Positions 21,815-33,217 are shown, counted from the first letter of the stretch. The stretch is DNA of 64,000 nt from Mytilus californianus (GCF_021869535.1 NW_026262712.1:65876100-65940099), one strand, 5' to 3'. Numbers and translations: made by a program. The notes: generated from the letters alone by a model not told the origin.

Positions 21815-22235
21815 GCACAGCTTGATACGACCCAAGATATCAAACCCTGAACAGTTCGGGCAGGTATGGAAACTACAATCAAGCTTGATACAGCTCTGAA
21901 TTTGGATTGTAATTAAATATTTGACACAGTATAGATTTCTGACATAGAATGAATGGGGTCTAAGAACTTAAAATTTTGAAATCGGACATTTACCTATTAT
22001 GGTTCAATATCCAAAATCTAAATACATGGTTCGAATCAGAATATCAAAGAACCCCAAGAATTTTAATTTTCTATGAAATCAATCAAAGTTTAATTTTGGA
22101 CCCTTTGGACCTCAAAGTTGACCAACTTGATAACAGGCCCCAAAACCAAAAATCTAAATATAAGATTATTGAACAGATTCAGCATATCCATGTACACCAA
22201 GAAATTAATTTATTTATTAATTAATGGACAATATG
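21815..22235 (+). repeat. Modular repeat: head and A units
   Basis: CAGCTTGATACGACCCAAGA, TTCTGACATAGAATGAATGG, TTTGGACCCTTTGGACCTC and AATATCAAAGAACCCCAAGA are present. It ends at AGCTAAGTTTTCAAAGGGTT and CGCTTTATCAAA, the same end as at 32285-32330 and 33150-33185. Confidence 0.8.
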
Positions 22236-22308
22236 AGCTAAGTTTTCAAAGGGTTTCGCTTTATCAAAAAAAATATAAATATGTATATATAACACACAAT
22301 TTTAGTAA

Positions 22309-22439
22309 GGGGCCAGCTGAGGACCACCTCCGGGTGCGGGATTTTCTCGCTGCATTGAAGACCCATTGGTGGAATTCGGCTGTTGTCTGCTCTTTGGTCG
22401 GGTTGTTGTCTCTTTGACATATTCCCCATTTCCATTCTC

Positions 22440-22441
<2 letters not shown>
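22309..22441 (+). repeat. 3' tail of retroelement K (5'-truncated)
   Basis: GGGGCCAGCTGAGGACCACC to CATTTCCATTCTCAATT matches the minus-strand tails at 16389-16540 and 44996-45135. It is followed by a TA tract in which the PLE at 22476 sits. Confidence 0.85.

Positions 22442-22475
<34 letters not shown>
22442..22475. repeat. TA dinucleotide tract
   Basis: About 15 TA units directly at the left edge of the PLE. A shorter TA tract lies at its right edge (24401-24410). Confidence 0.9.
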
Positions 22476-22479
<4 letters not shown>

Positions 22480-22637
22480 GTCTATAAAAAGGACCAACCA
22501 GCAAATTTACTATGTACCGGATCGTCTAGAATAGACGATACTGTGCAGATAAGGAAAAAAAATATATAAGTCTAGAGATTTGCACAACGATACCAATATA
22601 AGATGGTATTATACGAAGATGTTGTTAATAAATCGTG

Positions 22638-22681
22638 TTGACAAATATTTCGGCTTAACAAATAGCCTTCTTCGGTGTCAA
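22638..22681 (-). ncRNA. Hammerhead-like motif in PLE 3' region (left arm, copy 1)
   Basis: Minus strand: TTGACA, core CCGAAGA, stem GGCT/AGCC, GAAA, then TGTCAA pairing with TTGACA. The core has C where a hammerhead has U4, and an extra A before stem II, so activity is doubtful. Confidence 0.45.
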
Positions 22682-23021
22682 TTATTTTAACAATACTGAT
22701 AATATGTATAAAAATAGCTCAATAATACAGGTAAGTTTTGGTCTATTGATTTAATCCAAAATCCTGAACATCATAATATAAAACAAAACTCAATACTCAA
22801 ATATACGTGACTGTGTATATTTACAACCCAAAATGAGTGAAAAATAAAACTTAGTATTTTTTATTGATGCCGTTTGGATGATGTACATTTAGTTCCTTTA
22901 TCCAAAAGCTTTCCCGAACCTGTCGCTGGGCATCACTCCAGTGAATGTTCTGTTCAATCACTAGGATCTTCATGCGGTTAAAGTCATCAAGTGTGTGACC
23001 AGACTGTCTGAAAAAAACATC

Positions 23022-24113
23022 GAAAAACCGCTTTCCTGGTTTAGATTTATAGATGATGTGGATATGAAATGGAATAAAAGTGACGAGGATTTAGATACAT
23101 TCATCACTCATGCCAACAACATACATCCAAGTATCAAATTTACTCATGAGAAATCTAAATCCAAAATCACCTTCCTTGATACCTCAAGCTCGCTCACAGA
23201 TGGCATCATATCCACTGATCTATATTCTAAGCCTACTGACACTCACCAATATCTGTCCCCTAAAAGTTGCCATCCTGCTCATTGTACTAAGAGCATCCCG
23301 TACAGTCAGGCACTCAGAGTCAAGCGAATATGTTCCAACTCAGAAACAACTAAAAAACAACTACGTCAACTCGAAACCCGCTTGAAGAGAAGGGGCTACA
23401 AACACAAAACTATCCAAAAAGGCTTTCAGAAAGCGGAAACTATTCCAAGGAGTAAACTGTTAGAATACAAATATAAAAAGAAAAATAAAAGGACTCCATG
23501 TGTTCTTACTTACCACCCATCTCTCCAAAACAGCTTCGGTGTCATTCGTGAGCATTGGAAAACAGTTGAAAAGAATTCCAAACTATCCAAGATTTTTCCC
23601 GAGCCTCCCATGATAGCTTTTAGGCAACCCAATAGTCTGCGTAACCTGCTGGTGCGGGCTGAAGTGTCTGATAATAGAAGTACTTCTGGAGAATGTCGTT
23701 CGTGTGATGAAAAACGCTGCAAATGCTGCCTACAGATGCATCACTCATCAACTTTTCACAGTAAGGCAACCGAAAATAACTATAAGATATTTTGCAATGT
23801 TAACTGCAAAAGTATGAATGTTATTTACATTCTAGAATGTTCGGTTTGTGGCCTCCAATATGTTGGTGAGTCAAAGCAGCCTTTCCACAAACGCCTCAAT
23901 GGCCATAGGAGTGATATCTCTAAGAAGCCACTTCTCCCAGTTTCTCAGCATTTCAGACAGTCTGGTCACACACTTGATGACTTTAACCGCATGAAGATCC
24001 TAGTGATTGAACAGAACATTCACTGGAGTGATGCCCAGCGACAGGTTCGGGAAAGCTTTTGGATAAAGGAACTAAATGTACATCATCCAAACGGCATCAA
24101 TAAAAAATACTAA
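23022..24113 (+). pseudogene. PLE RT-GIY-YIG, 5'-truncated
   Basis: Begins inside the RT palm just before motif C ([12 protein letters not shown]) and runs open to the normal stop. It contains motif D ([13 protein letters not shown]), the PLE block [18 protein letters not shown] with [14 protein letters not shown], a Cys cluster ([12 protein letters not shown]), and the GIY-YIG nuclease ([36 protein letters not shown]). The apparent ATG at 22995 comes from the inverted junction, so it is not a real start. Fingers and motifs A-B are missing. It differs from the palindrome copies at a few sites, such as Gln for Lys in HPSLQNSFG. Confidence 0.85.
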
Positions 24114-24282
24114 GTTTTATTTTTCACTCATTTTGGGTTGTAAATATACACAGTCACGTATATTTGAGTATTGAGTTTTGTTTTATATTATGATGTTCAG
24201 GATTTTGGATTAAATCAATAGACCAAAACTTACCTGTATTATTGAGCTATTTTTATACATATTATCAGTATTGTTAAAATAA

Positions 24283-24326
24283 TTGACACCGAAGAAGGCT
24301 ATTTGTTAAGCCGAAATATTTGTCAA
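24283..24326 (+). ncRNA. Hammerhead-like motif in PLE 3' region (right arm, copy 1)
   Basis: Same sequence as 22638-22681 on the opposite strand. Published PLEs carry hammerhead motifs in their terminal repeats, which supports reading this as a degenerate member. Confidence 0.45.
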
Positions 24327-24407
24327 CACGATTTATTAACAACATCTTCGTATAATACCATCTTATATTAGTATCGTTGTGCAAATCTCTAGACTTATAT
24401 ATATATA

Positions 24408-24618
24408 AACGCATAAAAAGTGTACAAAACAACACCAATAAAAAAAAAGGAAACATTAAACGTAATTATCTATAAATATTTCGGATAACAGTTATCCTTC
24501 ATCAGTATGATTATGATGTAAAATGAATCATGTTGTCCGAAATATTTATAGATAATTACATTTAATGTTTCCTTTCTTTATTATTGGTGTTGATTTGTAC
24601 ACTTTTAAGGCGTTTATA
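24408..24618. mobile_element. Fold-back termini of a second PLE-like family
   Basis: The left arm (24408-24490) and right arm (24530-24618) are inverted copies sharing AAGTGTACAAA, AACACCAATA, GGAAACATTAAA and GTAATTATCTATAAATATTT. On the minus strand the left arm contains a CTGATGA core (24499-24505), stem GGATAA/TTATCC and GAAA (24479-24482), a hammerhead-like order. No coding part remains. Confidence 0.55.
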
Positions 24619-24739
24619 TAATTTATCTATTGTGTACATGTATCGTTACTCGTAACGATCCAGCACCCTCGTAAGAAAGATCGTTGACTAATATCCAGAT
24701 GTTTTGTTTTTTTGTTTTTAAGTTTTTTTCTTATATGTA

Positions 24740-25257
24740 TATATTATTTCGGAAAAAGTATATTTTAACAAAACGCATTTAATAAAATATACTTTTTCAC
24801 TTATTTGGTCTTTTGAAAAATGTTGTTTGTGCTGTATTTAGACCCCTCTACCATGAAATTTGGTTTGCATGCATTATATTTTTTCGTTTGGGCTTGTATT
24901 ATATTTGCCTTCGGGTTTATATGATCCGTTCATCCTATTTTGACTCTTTCAAAATTCAAGAGTCTATCCTAAATTGAGGTAAGTTATATGGCCTTCCAAA
25001 TACCGTTTCGATTCCTAACATCACTGAAGAGACATTAATTGTCGAAATCCGGATATGGTGTACGAATTTTTGCACCTCAGGTTTGCGGTATACCATCATT
25101 TCCGCAAGTTTATTGTTTTCTGTTTGGTAATAATTTAATGATAAGATCTGTTTTGTTACACCTCTACCAAGAAATTTGGTTTGCATTCACACGTATAAAA
25201 ATTGCGGTTTTTATCCAACGCAATCATAGGTATGAACGTTGTTTTCAATTTAGACTT

Positions 25258-25292
<35 letters not shown>

Positions 25293-25560
25293 GTTTGAAC
25301 GTTGTTTTCAATTTAGACTTGTAGAGGGGTGTAAATACAGCACAAACAACATTTTCAAAAAGACCAAATGAGTGAAAAAATACATTTTAACAAAACGCAT
25401 TTGACTAGAAGGTCGAACAACTGTGGTTCTTAAACCCTGCTGACTACCATTGGCGATTGCCAAATAAACGGATCACAAGATGTAATAAATGGATCTTAAT
25501 TGTAAATTTAACACTAAACAGAAAACAATAAACTTGCGGAAAAGATGATATACCGCAATA
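24740..25560. repeat. Nested inverted repeats
   Basis: 24750-24860 (AAAACGCATTT, TTTGTGCTGTATTTAGACCC) recurs inverted at 25318-25405. 25081-25130 (TTTGCGGTATACCATCATTT, CCGCAAGTTTATTG) recurs inverted at about 25510-25555. A direct repeat GAACGTTGTTTTCAATTTAG flanks a TA tract at 25261-25290. This looks like overlapping fold-back insertions of one element family with no coding remnant. Confidence 0.65.
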
Positions 25561-26035
25561 TATATATATTAATATGTAGCATTCTGGAAATGAATTTATA
25601 CAGAATAACAAAAATCCTTCTATGAAGTTCCTTAAAAATTTACACACAAAAAAAAAACAATTTCTAAAATATCATTTCTTATTAATACAGTCCTACATTT
25701 ATCCAAAAGAAATCACATCAAAACGATGACGGATAGAAAATCAGCTTATCAGCCACACCACTTAGAAAACACAATATTTTCAAATAAATTTGTCACTATA
25801 ATTTTTTATAAGTGTGAGAGTTGATGAATACTACATGTTTTGTTTTCTTGATAATTGGTGGTAATTGCTGCATGAATGAATTAATAGTAAATACACAACA
25901 CTTATCCGTATTCTTAAATATGAATATTTAGTTGATTACAAATGTAAAATATGTAATACAAATTGTGTGTTGTTTTTAATGATGGTCTTTAAGTATAGAT
26001 TCTAGGTACTGACGATGTTTATCATCTTAATTACG
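25561..26035. repeat. Repeat F copy 2 and AT-rich spacer
   Basis: TAGCATTCTGG, TACAGAATAACAAA and TTATTAATACAGTCC match repeat F. The remainder to 26035 shows nothing else except a short match (TTTTCAAATAAATTTGTCAC) to 18650-18680. Confidence 0.55.
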
Positions 26036-26039
26036 TGTT

Positions 26040-26575
26040 AAAGTTCCCCTTTTTTGTCCTTGTATATTTTTAACCTTTATGGTTTATCCATTTTTGTTTA
26101 TATACTTATGACGTGGATCGGTACTTATACATCCCGCAATTGTGTTATTGTGCTATGGTCAATTTTTAGTTCTTGCCTTTCATTTTTGCTTATGTACTTT
26201 GTCTATATGCCATTTTGTGTTTCTTTGTTGACACAGTTATTTGTTTTTATAGTGATCAAGATTATATTACAATGTTGACAGCTGTACACAATTTTTGACG
26301 TTTTTACCTATTATGTCTGTTTGTTTTGCTCACACATTGTTGTCAATATAATGAAATTCTATGCGACTGTCATACAAGTAAGAGGGTTAGCTAGCTATAA
26401 AACCAGGTTTAAATCCACCATATTCAACATAAGGAAATGCCTGTACCAAGTCAGGAATATGACAGTTGTTTTCCATTCGTTAGATGTGTTTGAGCTTTTG
26501 ATTTTGCCATTTAATAAAGGACTTTCCGTTTTGAATATCCTTTGGAGTTCGATAGTTTTGTGATTTTACTTTTTA
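26040..26575 (+). repeat. Dispersed repeat J, longest copy
   Basis: The last 290 bp match 7586-7868. The last about 110 bp match the minus strand at 49078-49195. All share the end GATTTTACTTTT. The upstream 240 bp are T-rich with no open gene despite a 74-codon ORF. It behaves as the 3' end of a retroelement with 5'-truncated copies. Confidence 0.75.
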
Positions 26576-27055
26576 TGATAATTCTTTATTTAAAGCGGGT
26601 TACACAGTTAGATGTAAAACTAATCTTCTCTGATGCCCTCGTAAAATACATTGAAATATAAGAAAAAAAGAATTACAAATTATTATCAAACAAATACACA
26701 CATTAGCTAGTGTATAGGTAATTAATACATCATAAACTTTCCTACATTCATTTAAATATTTAATTTTTCATGATTAGTTATAAAAATGTTGAAATAAACA
26801 AAATTTCAATTAACTTCATTGTTCCTGTCCTGGAGTGGTAGTACCAGAAGCTGGACACAATAATTTTTTGTTTTAAACATCTGTTTGTTAAGTAATATTA
26901 TCTGTCCCTTTATCAGCATGAGATGACAGATTTACAGCTCTACTTAACCATTTTATAATATAAAGTGAAGATATGAAACTTGCATTCTGAAAGGTTTAGA
27001 TTTAATCTTTAAAATCTATAAAAGTTACCTTGAATTATATCCAAATAATTTAATA
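26576..27055. other. No gene recognised
   Basis: AT-rich. Nothing assigned. Confidence 0.45.
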
Positions 27056-27059
27056 ATGA

Positions 27060-28860
27060 AGAGTAAATTGCAAACTATATTTATACAAGATTTGATGTTA
27101 TATCTATTTAAAACTATGACTCTATTTATAATTTCTATGTATTGTGCAATACAGTTCTGAATTTGAATTGTGATTATTTATTTGACATAGCCAGATTTCT
27201 GGCACAGAATGAATGTGGTCTAAGAACTTAAAAATTTGAAATCGGACATTTACCTATAATTATCCAATATCCAAAATCTAAATACATGGTTAGAATCAAC
27301 ATATCAAAGAAACCCAAGAATCTAATTTTGGACCCTTTGATCTCAATGTGGACCAATTTGATAACAGGGCCCAAAATCCAAAATCTAAACTCACGGTTAG
27401 ATTCAGCATATCAAACAACCTTGTATATTCATTTTTTGTTGAAATCAAACCTCAATTTGGACCAACTTGAAAACTGGCCCCAATAAAAACCTCTTAATAC
27501 ATATTCATATTCAGCATATTAAAGAACCCCTTGAATTCAAGTTTTGTTAAAATCAGACAAAGTTTATTTTTGGACACTTTGTAGACCAGTTTGAAAACCA
27601 GTCCCAAAATCAAAAATCCGAATACACGGTTAGATTCAGCATATTAAAGAACCACAAGACTTTTTTTTTTAATCAAACAAAGTTTAATTTTGGACCCTTT
27701 GGACCTTAATGTGAACCAATTTGAAGACAGGCCCCACAATTCAAAATTTAAATACGTGATTAGATTCGGCATAACAAAGAACACCAGTAATTCATTTTTT
27801 GGTGAAATTAAACAAAGTTTTATCTGGACCCTTCAGACCTTAATATTGACCAATTCAAAAACAGTGCCAAAAATCCAAATTCTAATAACATGGTTACATT
27901 CAGCATATTAAAGAACACATGAATTCAAGACTTTGAATTAAACCCTTTTAGAATTGGTCAAGAGATAAGCAATTAATACAAAGTGTTACAAAAGTTTTGT
28001 TTTTGGCCTCTTTTTCCTCAATCGTTCGGGTCATAACCCCCAAATTCAATCCCAAGATATGAAACCTTGTGGTACAATTTGATAGCGATCCATAGACATA
28101 TACTTAAGTTAATGTCAAGAAACCAGAAAATCCTCGGTTTTTTTGCCCTTTTTCGGCCCCGAATTCGTAAACGGTATGAGCCATGACCCCTAAATTCAAT
28201 CCCAATCTTTCTTTTGAAGTATGAAGCCTTGTGGTAAAATCTTATAGAAATCCATACTCTTATACACAAGTTATTGTCCGGAAACAAGAAAAACGCTTGT
28301 TTTTGGCCCCTAATCATTAAACAGCTACGACAATAACCCCCAAAATCAATTTCAACCTTCCGATTATGGTTTGAAACCTTGTGTTAAAGTTTCATAGAGA
28401 TCCATACACTTATAATCAATTTTTTGACTGCCAACCAAAAATCAGTTTGTTCTTGGCCCCTTTTTGGCTCCTAATTATAAAACATTTATGACAATAACCC
28501 CCAAAATCAATCCGAATCCTCCTATTGTGGCATGAAACCTTATCCTAAAATTTCATAGAGATCCATACATTAATACCCAGGTTATAGTCTGTGAACCAAG
28601 TTATCGTCTGCGAACCACAAAAAATGCTTGTTTTTGGTCCCTTTTGGCCCCTAATTAATAAACAGCTACGACAATAATCCCAAAAAATCAATCCCAACCT
28701 TCCTCTTGTGGTATGAAACTTTGTGCTTTAATTTCATAGAGATCCATACACTTATACTCAAGGTATTGTCTGCTAACCAAAATGTCTTCTGACGACGACG
28801 CAGACATCGACATAACATAATACGAACGCAAAAATTTGCGGTCGTATAAAAATTATCATT
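27060..28860 (+). repeat. Modular repeat: head, five A units, about six B units, tail
   Basis: Best-preserved copy. After the head (to 27240), A units continue to about 27960. B units of about 165 bp follow, each with AAACGGT, CATAACCCCCAAATTCAATC, CCAACCTTCC, GTGGTATGAAACC, TTTCATAGAGATCCATACAC and CAAGTTATTGTC. It closes with a GACGACGACGC box and ACGAACGCAAAAATTTGCGG followed by TCGTATAAAAA. C units follow directly at 28860. ORFs on both strands (for example 28018-28317) are repeat-derived. Confidence 0.85.
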
Positions 28861-29690
28861 GAAGGGCAATAATTCCAATAGCGATTCGACTGAAGATTTC
28901 GGCCATTATGGCTTATTTGTAGAACTTTTCTTGCTGATCATTTGTGCTATTTAAAGTTTCTACCTATCTAAGACAGTTTTCAAGATAATAGCCAAAAATG
29001 GGGAAATATGTGAAAAATCGTCATTAAAGGGCAATAACTCCAATGAGGAAATGACTAACGTTTTCTTTAAGTTTACCTTTTTGTAGATCTAGTCTTGATG
29101 ATCATTTTCGCATTTTAAAGTTTCTATCTATGTAACATAGTTTTCAAGATATTAGACAATAACGCCAAAAATAAATTGTAAAAATTGTCATTAAAGGCCA
29201 ATAACTCTAATAAGGTTGATCTTTTGTAGATCATTGTCTTGCTGATCACTTTTGCTGTTTAAAGTTTTTGTCTATCTATTATAATTTTCGAGATACTAGG
29301 CAAAAAAAAGGTAAAGATTGTCATTTTAGGGCAATTACTCATAAAGAAGTCGTCCGACAGTTTTAACGTACACGGCCAATAGGTAAGGCTAAACATTCTA
29401 TACATTTTTCCCCAGTCAGATTTTCTCTATTTATAACGGGTTTCAAAATAATAGGCAAAACTTACATATTTCCCTATGTTTTTGTTTAGCCGTGTCGGTC
29501 ATCTTGGTTGGCATGCGGGGTCATCGAACACATATTTGAACTAGATACACCAATGATGATTGTTGCTAAGATTGGTTAAATTTGGTCCTGTTGTTTTAGA
29601 GGAGAAGATTTTTGTAATAGATAACAGACGACGACGAACGTCGGACGCAAACTGATGAGAAATGCCCAGGTGAGATTAAAACTAAATCGA
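28860..29690 (+). repeat. Modular repeat: four C units and end piece
   Basis: AAAGGGCAATAACTCCAAT starts recur near 28862, 29022, 29192 and 29325. The end piece contains CAGACGACGACGAACGTCGG and CCCAGGTGAG. Confidence 0.85.
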
Positions 29691-29841
29691 CTGTGGATAA
29701 ATCCCTTGTAAATGCTTTCTTTTTTTTTTTCTTTTTTTTTTCTTTCGAAGTCCAGATATAACACAACTATGGTATAATTTTCGGTTATTGCGATGTATAC
29801 ACTGGTTGCCTTCCCATATGCTCCACTGTACAGCTATAGGT

Positions 29842-30215
29842 TAAATTACATTACATTTAGCATAACATTTAACATCACATTTAACATTACATTTAACATT
29901 ACATGTAACAATAATTTTACCATTACATTTAACATTACATTTTACATTACACTAAATGTTACATTTAACATTAATTTATACATATAACAATTACATTTAG
30001 CATTACATTTAACATTTAATTTAACATTACATTTACCATTACATTTAACATTACATTTAACTTTACATTTAGTGTAAACAATATTTTATTTTAGAAAATA
30101 ATAACGTAAACATTACAAAATGACAATTTTATTGGGTTTGGAAAACAAAGCTTTACATTTAACATACTGATTACATTTAACATTACATTTAATATTACAT
30201 TTAACATTACATCTA
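29842..30215 (+). repeat. 12-bp minisatellite (ACATTTAACATT)n
   Basis: About 25-30 imperfect units, interrupted at 30075-30150 by other sequence. The same unit appears as a stub at 46925-46950, in front of the paralogous repeat G. Confidence 0.85.
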
Positions 30216-30220
30216 AATAA

Positions 30221-30490
30221 ACTCATCATAGATACCAGGATTGAAATTTTGTATTTGCACCAGACGCGCGTTTCGTCTACAAAAGACTCATCAGTGACGC
30301 TCGAATCAAAAAAGTTAAAAAGGCCAAATAAAGTACGTAGTTGAAGAGCATTGAGGACAACAAATTCCTAAAAGGTTGACCAAATACAGCTATGGTAATC
30401 TATACCTGAGGTATAAAAGCCTTAGTATTTCAAAAATTCAAAGTTTTGTAAACAGTTAATTCTATAATTATGACCATATCAATGCTTAAT
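30221..30490 (-). mobile_element. Retrozyme-like repeat, solo/partial copy
   Basis: The segment begins ACTCATCATAGATACCAGGA, carries a hammerhead on the minus strand (30257-30300) and continues with GGCCAAATAAAGTACG, AAAGCCTTAGTATTTC, TTTTGTAAACAGT and CCATATCAATG. The same order is found at 58729-59118 in a tandem form. No protein is encoded. Published animal retrozymes (including in molluscs) are short non-coding elements with hammerheads. This copy lacks its second repeat. Confidence 0.7.
30257..30300 (-). ncRNA. Type I hammerhead ribozyme, core intact
   Basis: Minus strand: GCGTCA, CTGATGA, stem II GTCT/AGAC with loop TTTGT... , GAAA, short stem III ACG/CGT, cleavage triplet GTC, then TGGTGC closing stem I with GCGTCA (A-U, C-G, U-G, G-U, C-G, G-C). 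All invariant core residues are present. Predicted cleavage falls between 30263 and 30262. Confidence reflects motif identity; activity is not tested. Confidence 0.8.
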
Positions 30491-30507
30491 TGTAGTGACT
30501 TTCAAGA

Positions 30508-31225
30508 TACCGTAACAGGTAGTTATTTTTTGGTAATTTGTCGTGAAATTGCTTTGACCTTTGTACCTCGGGAAAATTTCAGTGAATACGATATCATACT
30601 ATTGTAATTATACCCTTGAAATCTCTTTTTTATAGTGAACAAAGGTGCATTTCTGTCATTCGAGGCCACAGACGATGATTGACATCGATATTTGTAGGTA
30701 CCAGGTGCAAAATTTTCGATTAATAAATCAAAACCTTGCCTTTGCTTTTGTATTTTTGGCTAGGAAAAACTAAGCAGCATATTAAATCATATATTAATAG
30801 TCAAAATTAGTACTTTAATTGATTTGATCAATTGTGAATGGGGTAGACTCCCTATGTATATTGACATGCAATGAAGTCGGAAAATTGTATCTCAAAGAGC
30901 ATAGCTGCTATGAAGAAATTTTTGAAAGTAGTAATATTTAATGAAATGATGAATAACATGGTGTGGTAAATTTAGAGAGATATTGTTTAGATATGGATTC
31001 ACTTATATTTGGATAAGCGAGTAATGTAGTTACTAGTCACAATTAAAATAAAAAAATGATTGTGGCATTTCCATATAGACAAACCATTCAAATTGTTTGA
31101 CAAAACGTATTGTGTAGATGTAAATGTCGTAAATCAGCTCAAGTTTTCCTAGGAGTAAGGAAGATAGTGTGTTGATTGAATTGACATATGATGTACAAAC
31201 ATTCCTGTGGTTCACTAGTATATAC
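30508..31225 (+). repeat. Dispersed repeat G, copy 1 (uninterrupted)
   Basis: Similar throughout to 46966-48200: AATACGATATCATACT, GACATGCAATGAAGTCGG, CCATATAGACAAACCA and AAATCAGCTCAA. It reads TTTTCCTAGGAGTAAGGAAG where copy 2 has a 450-bp insertion, so it serves as the empty site. Confidence 0.8.
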
Positions 31226-32020
31226 TTAAGGTCTTTCCCAACGTGGGATGAACCTTATTGTTTTTCTTATGTTTTAAGTTCTTTTCAATCGTGGGAAAGA
31301 CCTTATTGATTTATTAATGTTTTTGTTTCTTCTTTTAATTTTGTTTCTTCCAACATATTTTTGACATGGCCTCCCGAAGTTTCTTTTGAATTTATCATGA
31401 CAAAATGTGTACCATCGATAGACCATCTTGACCTTATTCGTACAATAGATAGAACTTATCATGATGTATTATTTGATGAGCCTGCATAGGATTTCAATAT
31501 TCCTTTTACAAGTTTATATCTCTTTGAACCAATTTCTTTAATTTGCATATATCTTTAAGATTTTTACAGATAGAAACGATCTGGAAATCGCAACATGTAC
31601 AGGAACAGATGACAATGTTAATAAACATAAAAAAAATTGTTTTGTTGTCAACCTTTATAAGATTAATAGCCCTTGAAATAGTATACGCAAATTTTGAAAA
31701 ATTATATTTTGAAAACCAGTAATCGTAGAGACATGGGACTTTCACCAATAGTCTTCAGTTCATGCAACCTTTCATTTGCACCAAGGTCAAAGGTCATAGC
31801 GTGCAAAAGGTTTTGCGCTTAAATTTCAAGCTTTAAAATCAAGAAAACGATAAGTGATAACAACAAAACTTTCTCTCAAAGAGCTCTACATTTTATACGT
31901 TACACCCCAAACTGTCCAACAATCCCTTCAAAAGTGAAGGCGAGATTATTTTTTAATGTATAGATTTTTGTGCATATCTTTGAAACGGTAACAGACATCA
32001 TCCCATTAAAAACTGCATCA
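31226..32020. other. No gene recognised; one short fold-back
   Basis: AAGGTCTTTCCCAACGTGGG at 31229 and CGTGGGAAAGACCTTA at 31291 form an 80-bp inverted pair. The rest is unassigned. Confidence 0.5.
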
Positions 32021-32024
32021 AAAT

Positions 32025-33180
32025 GCTCCGCGAAGCACAGTTTGATACGACCGCAGAGGTCTAACCCAGGAGAGTTGGGGCAAGTATGAACACTTCATGC
32101 ATGCAAGCTTGATACAGCTTTGAATTTGGATTGTAATTAAATATTTGATACAGCATAGGTTTCTGACACAGAACGAATGTGGTCAAAGAACTGAAAAATT
32201 TGAAAATGATCCAATATTCAAAATCTAAATATACGGTTAGATTCAACATATCCAAGTTCATCAAGATTTTAATTTATTTATTTGTTAATGGTTAATATAA
32301 GTTAAGTTTTTAAAGGGGTTGGCTTCATCAAAAATATATATATATAGCATTCTGAAATTTAATTTTTACAAAATAACAAACAATCTAACCTCTAAGTTCT
32401 TCAAAAAATGTACCAAAAAAAGATTTCTGACTCAGAATGAATCTGGTCTTAAAACTTAAAAATTTAAAATGGGACATTTACATAGTATGGTCCAATATCA
32501 AAAGTCTAAATACATGATTAAATTCAGCATACAAAGAACCTCAAGAATTCAATTTTTGTTAAAATCAAACAAATTTTAATTTTGGACCTCGATTTTGACC
32601 AACATGAAAACTTGGCCCAAAATCAAAAATCTAAATACAACTTTGAATCAGCATATTAAAGAACCCCTTGAAATAATTTTTTTGTTTAAATCAAACTAAG
32701 TTCAATTTTCGACCTTAATATGGATCAATTTTTAAACAGGGCCCAAAATCAAAAATCGAAATACACGGTTAAATTCAGCATATTAAAGAACCCCAAGAAT
32801 TCAAACCTTTGAATTAAACACCATTGACATTTGTCAAGATATAAATAATTTATACAAAGTATTAAATAAAATGCTTCGCTGTGCGCATCTTGATACGACT
32901 GGAATGGTCGAATCCTGAAAAGTTGGTGCAAGTATGGACACTACAATCAAGCGTGATACAGTTCTAAATTTGGATTGTGATTAAATATTTGACACAGCAT
33001 AGCTAGGTTTCTGACATAGAATGAAGTTTTCAATGAACTGATTTTGAAATTGGACTTTACCTATTATGGTCCAATATCCAAAATCTAAATACACGATTCG
33101 ATTCAGCATATACCAAGAATTCAATATATTTATTTATAAAAGGACAGTATTAGCTAAGTTTTCAAAGGAGTTCGCTTCAT

Positions 33181-33212
<32 letters not shown>
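32025..33212 (+). repeat. Two modular repeat copies (head-A-TA tract-F; A; head-A-TA tract)
   Basis: Copy one: head at 32028-32200, A units, then GTTTTTAAAGGGGTTGGCTT, CATCAAAAATATATATATAT and AGCATTCTGAAATT (repeat F). Copy two begins at 32868 with another head and ends at 33150-33212 with GTTTTCAAAGGAGTTCGCTT, CATCAAATATATATAT and a TA tract, where the PLE palindrome starts. Its expected continuation (repeat F) lies beyond the palindrome at 43762. Confidence 0.85.

Positions 33213-33217
<5 letters not shown>

Larger units (their letters stand above)
22476..24403. mobile_element. Fold-back Penelope-like element, copy 1
   Basis: The left part (22476-23009) is the 3' end of the element in minus orientation: 3' region plus the last about 45 codons. 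The right part (about 23022-24403) is a 5'-truncated copy in plus orientation, starting within the RT at [12 protein letters not shown]. The junction is GTCTGAAAAAAACATCG at about 23006-23022. The arms (22572-23009 and about 23950-24403) are inverted copies. The left end carries an extra segment of about 96 bp (22476-22571) absent from the right end, exactly as in the palindrome at 33.2 kb. TA tracts flank both ends. Confidence 0.85.

Noticed and set aside
24479-24505. Calling the CTGATGA motif at 24.5 kb an active hammerhead
   Set aside because: An unpaired A separates the core from stem II and no clear stem I partner is seen, so it is described only as hammerhead-like.
28018-28317. 99-codon minus-strand ORF
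   Set aside because: It is the B-unit repeat translated; equivalent ORFs appear at 45226-45668 and 28666-28878.
29842-30215. CRISPR-like array
   Set aside because: The 12-bp units are contiguous without spacers, in eukaryotic sequence; it is a minisatellite.
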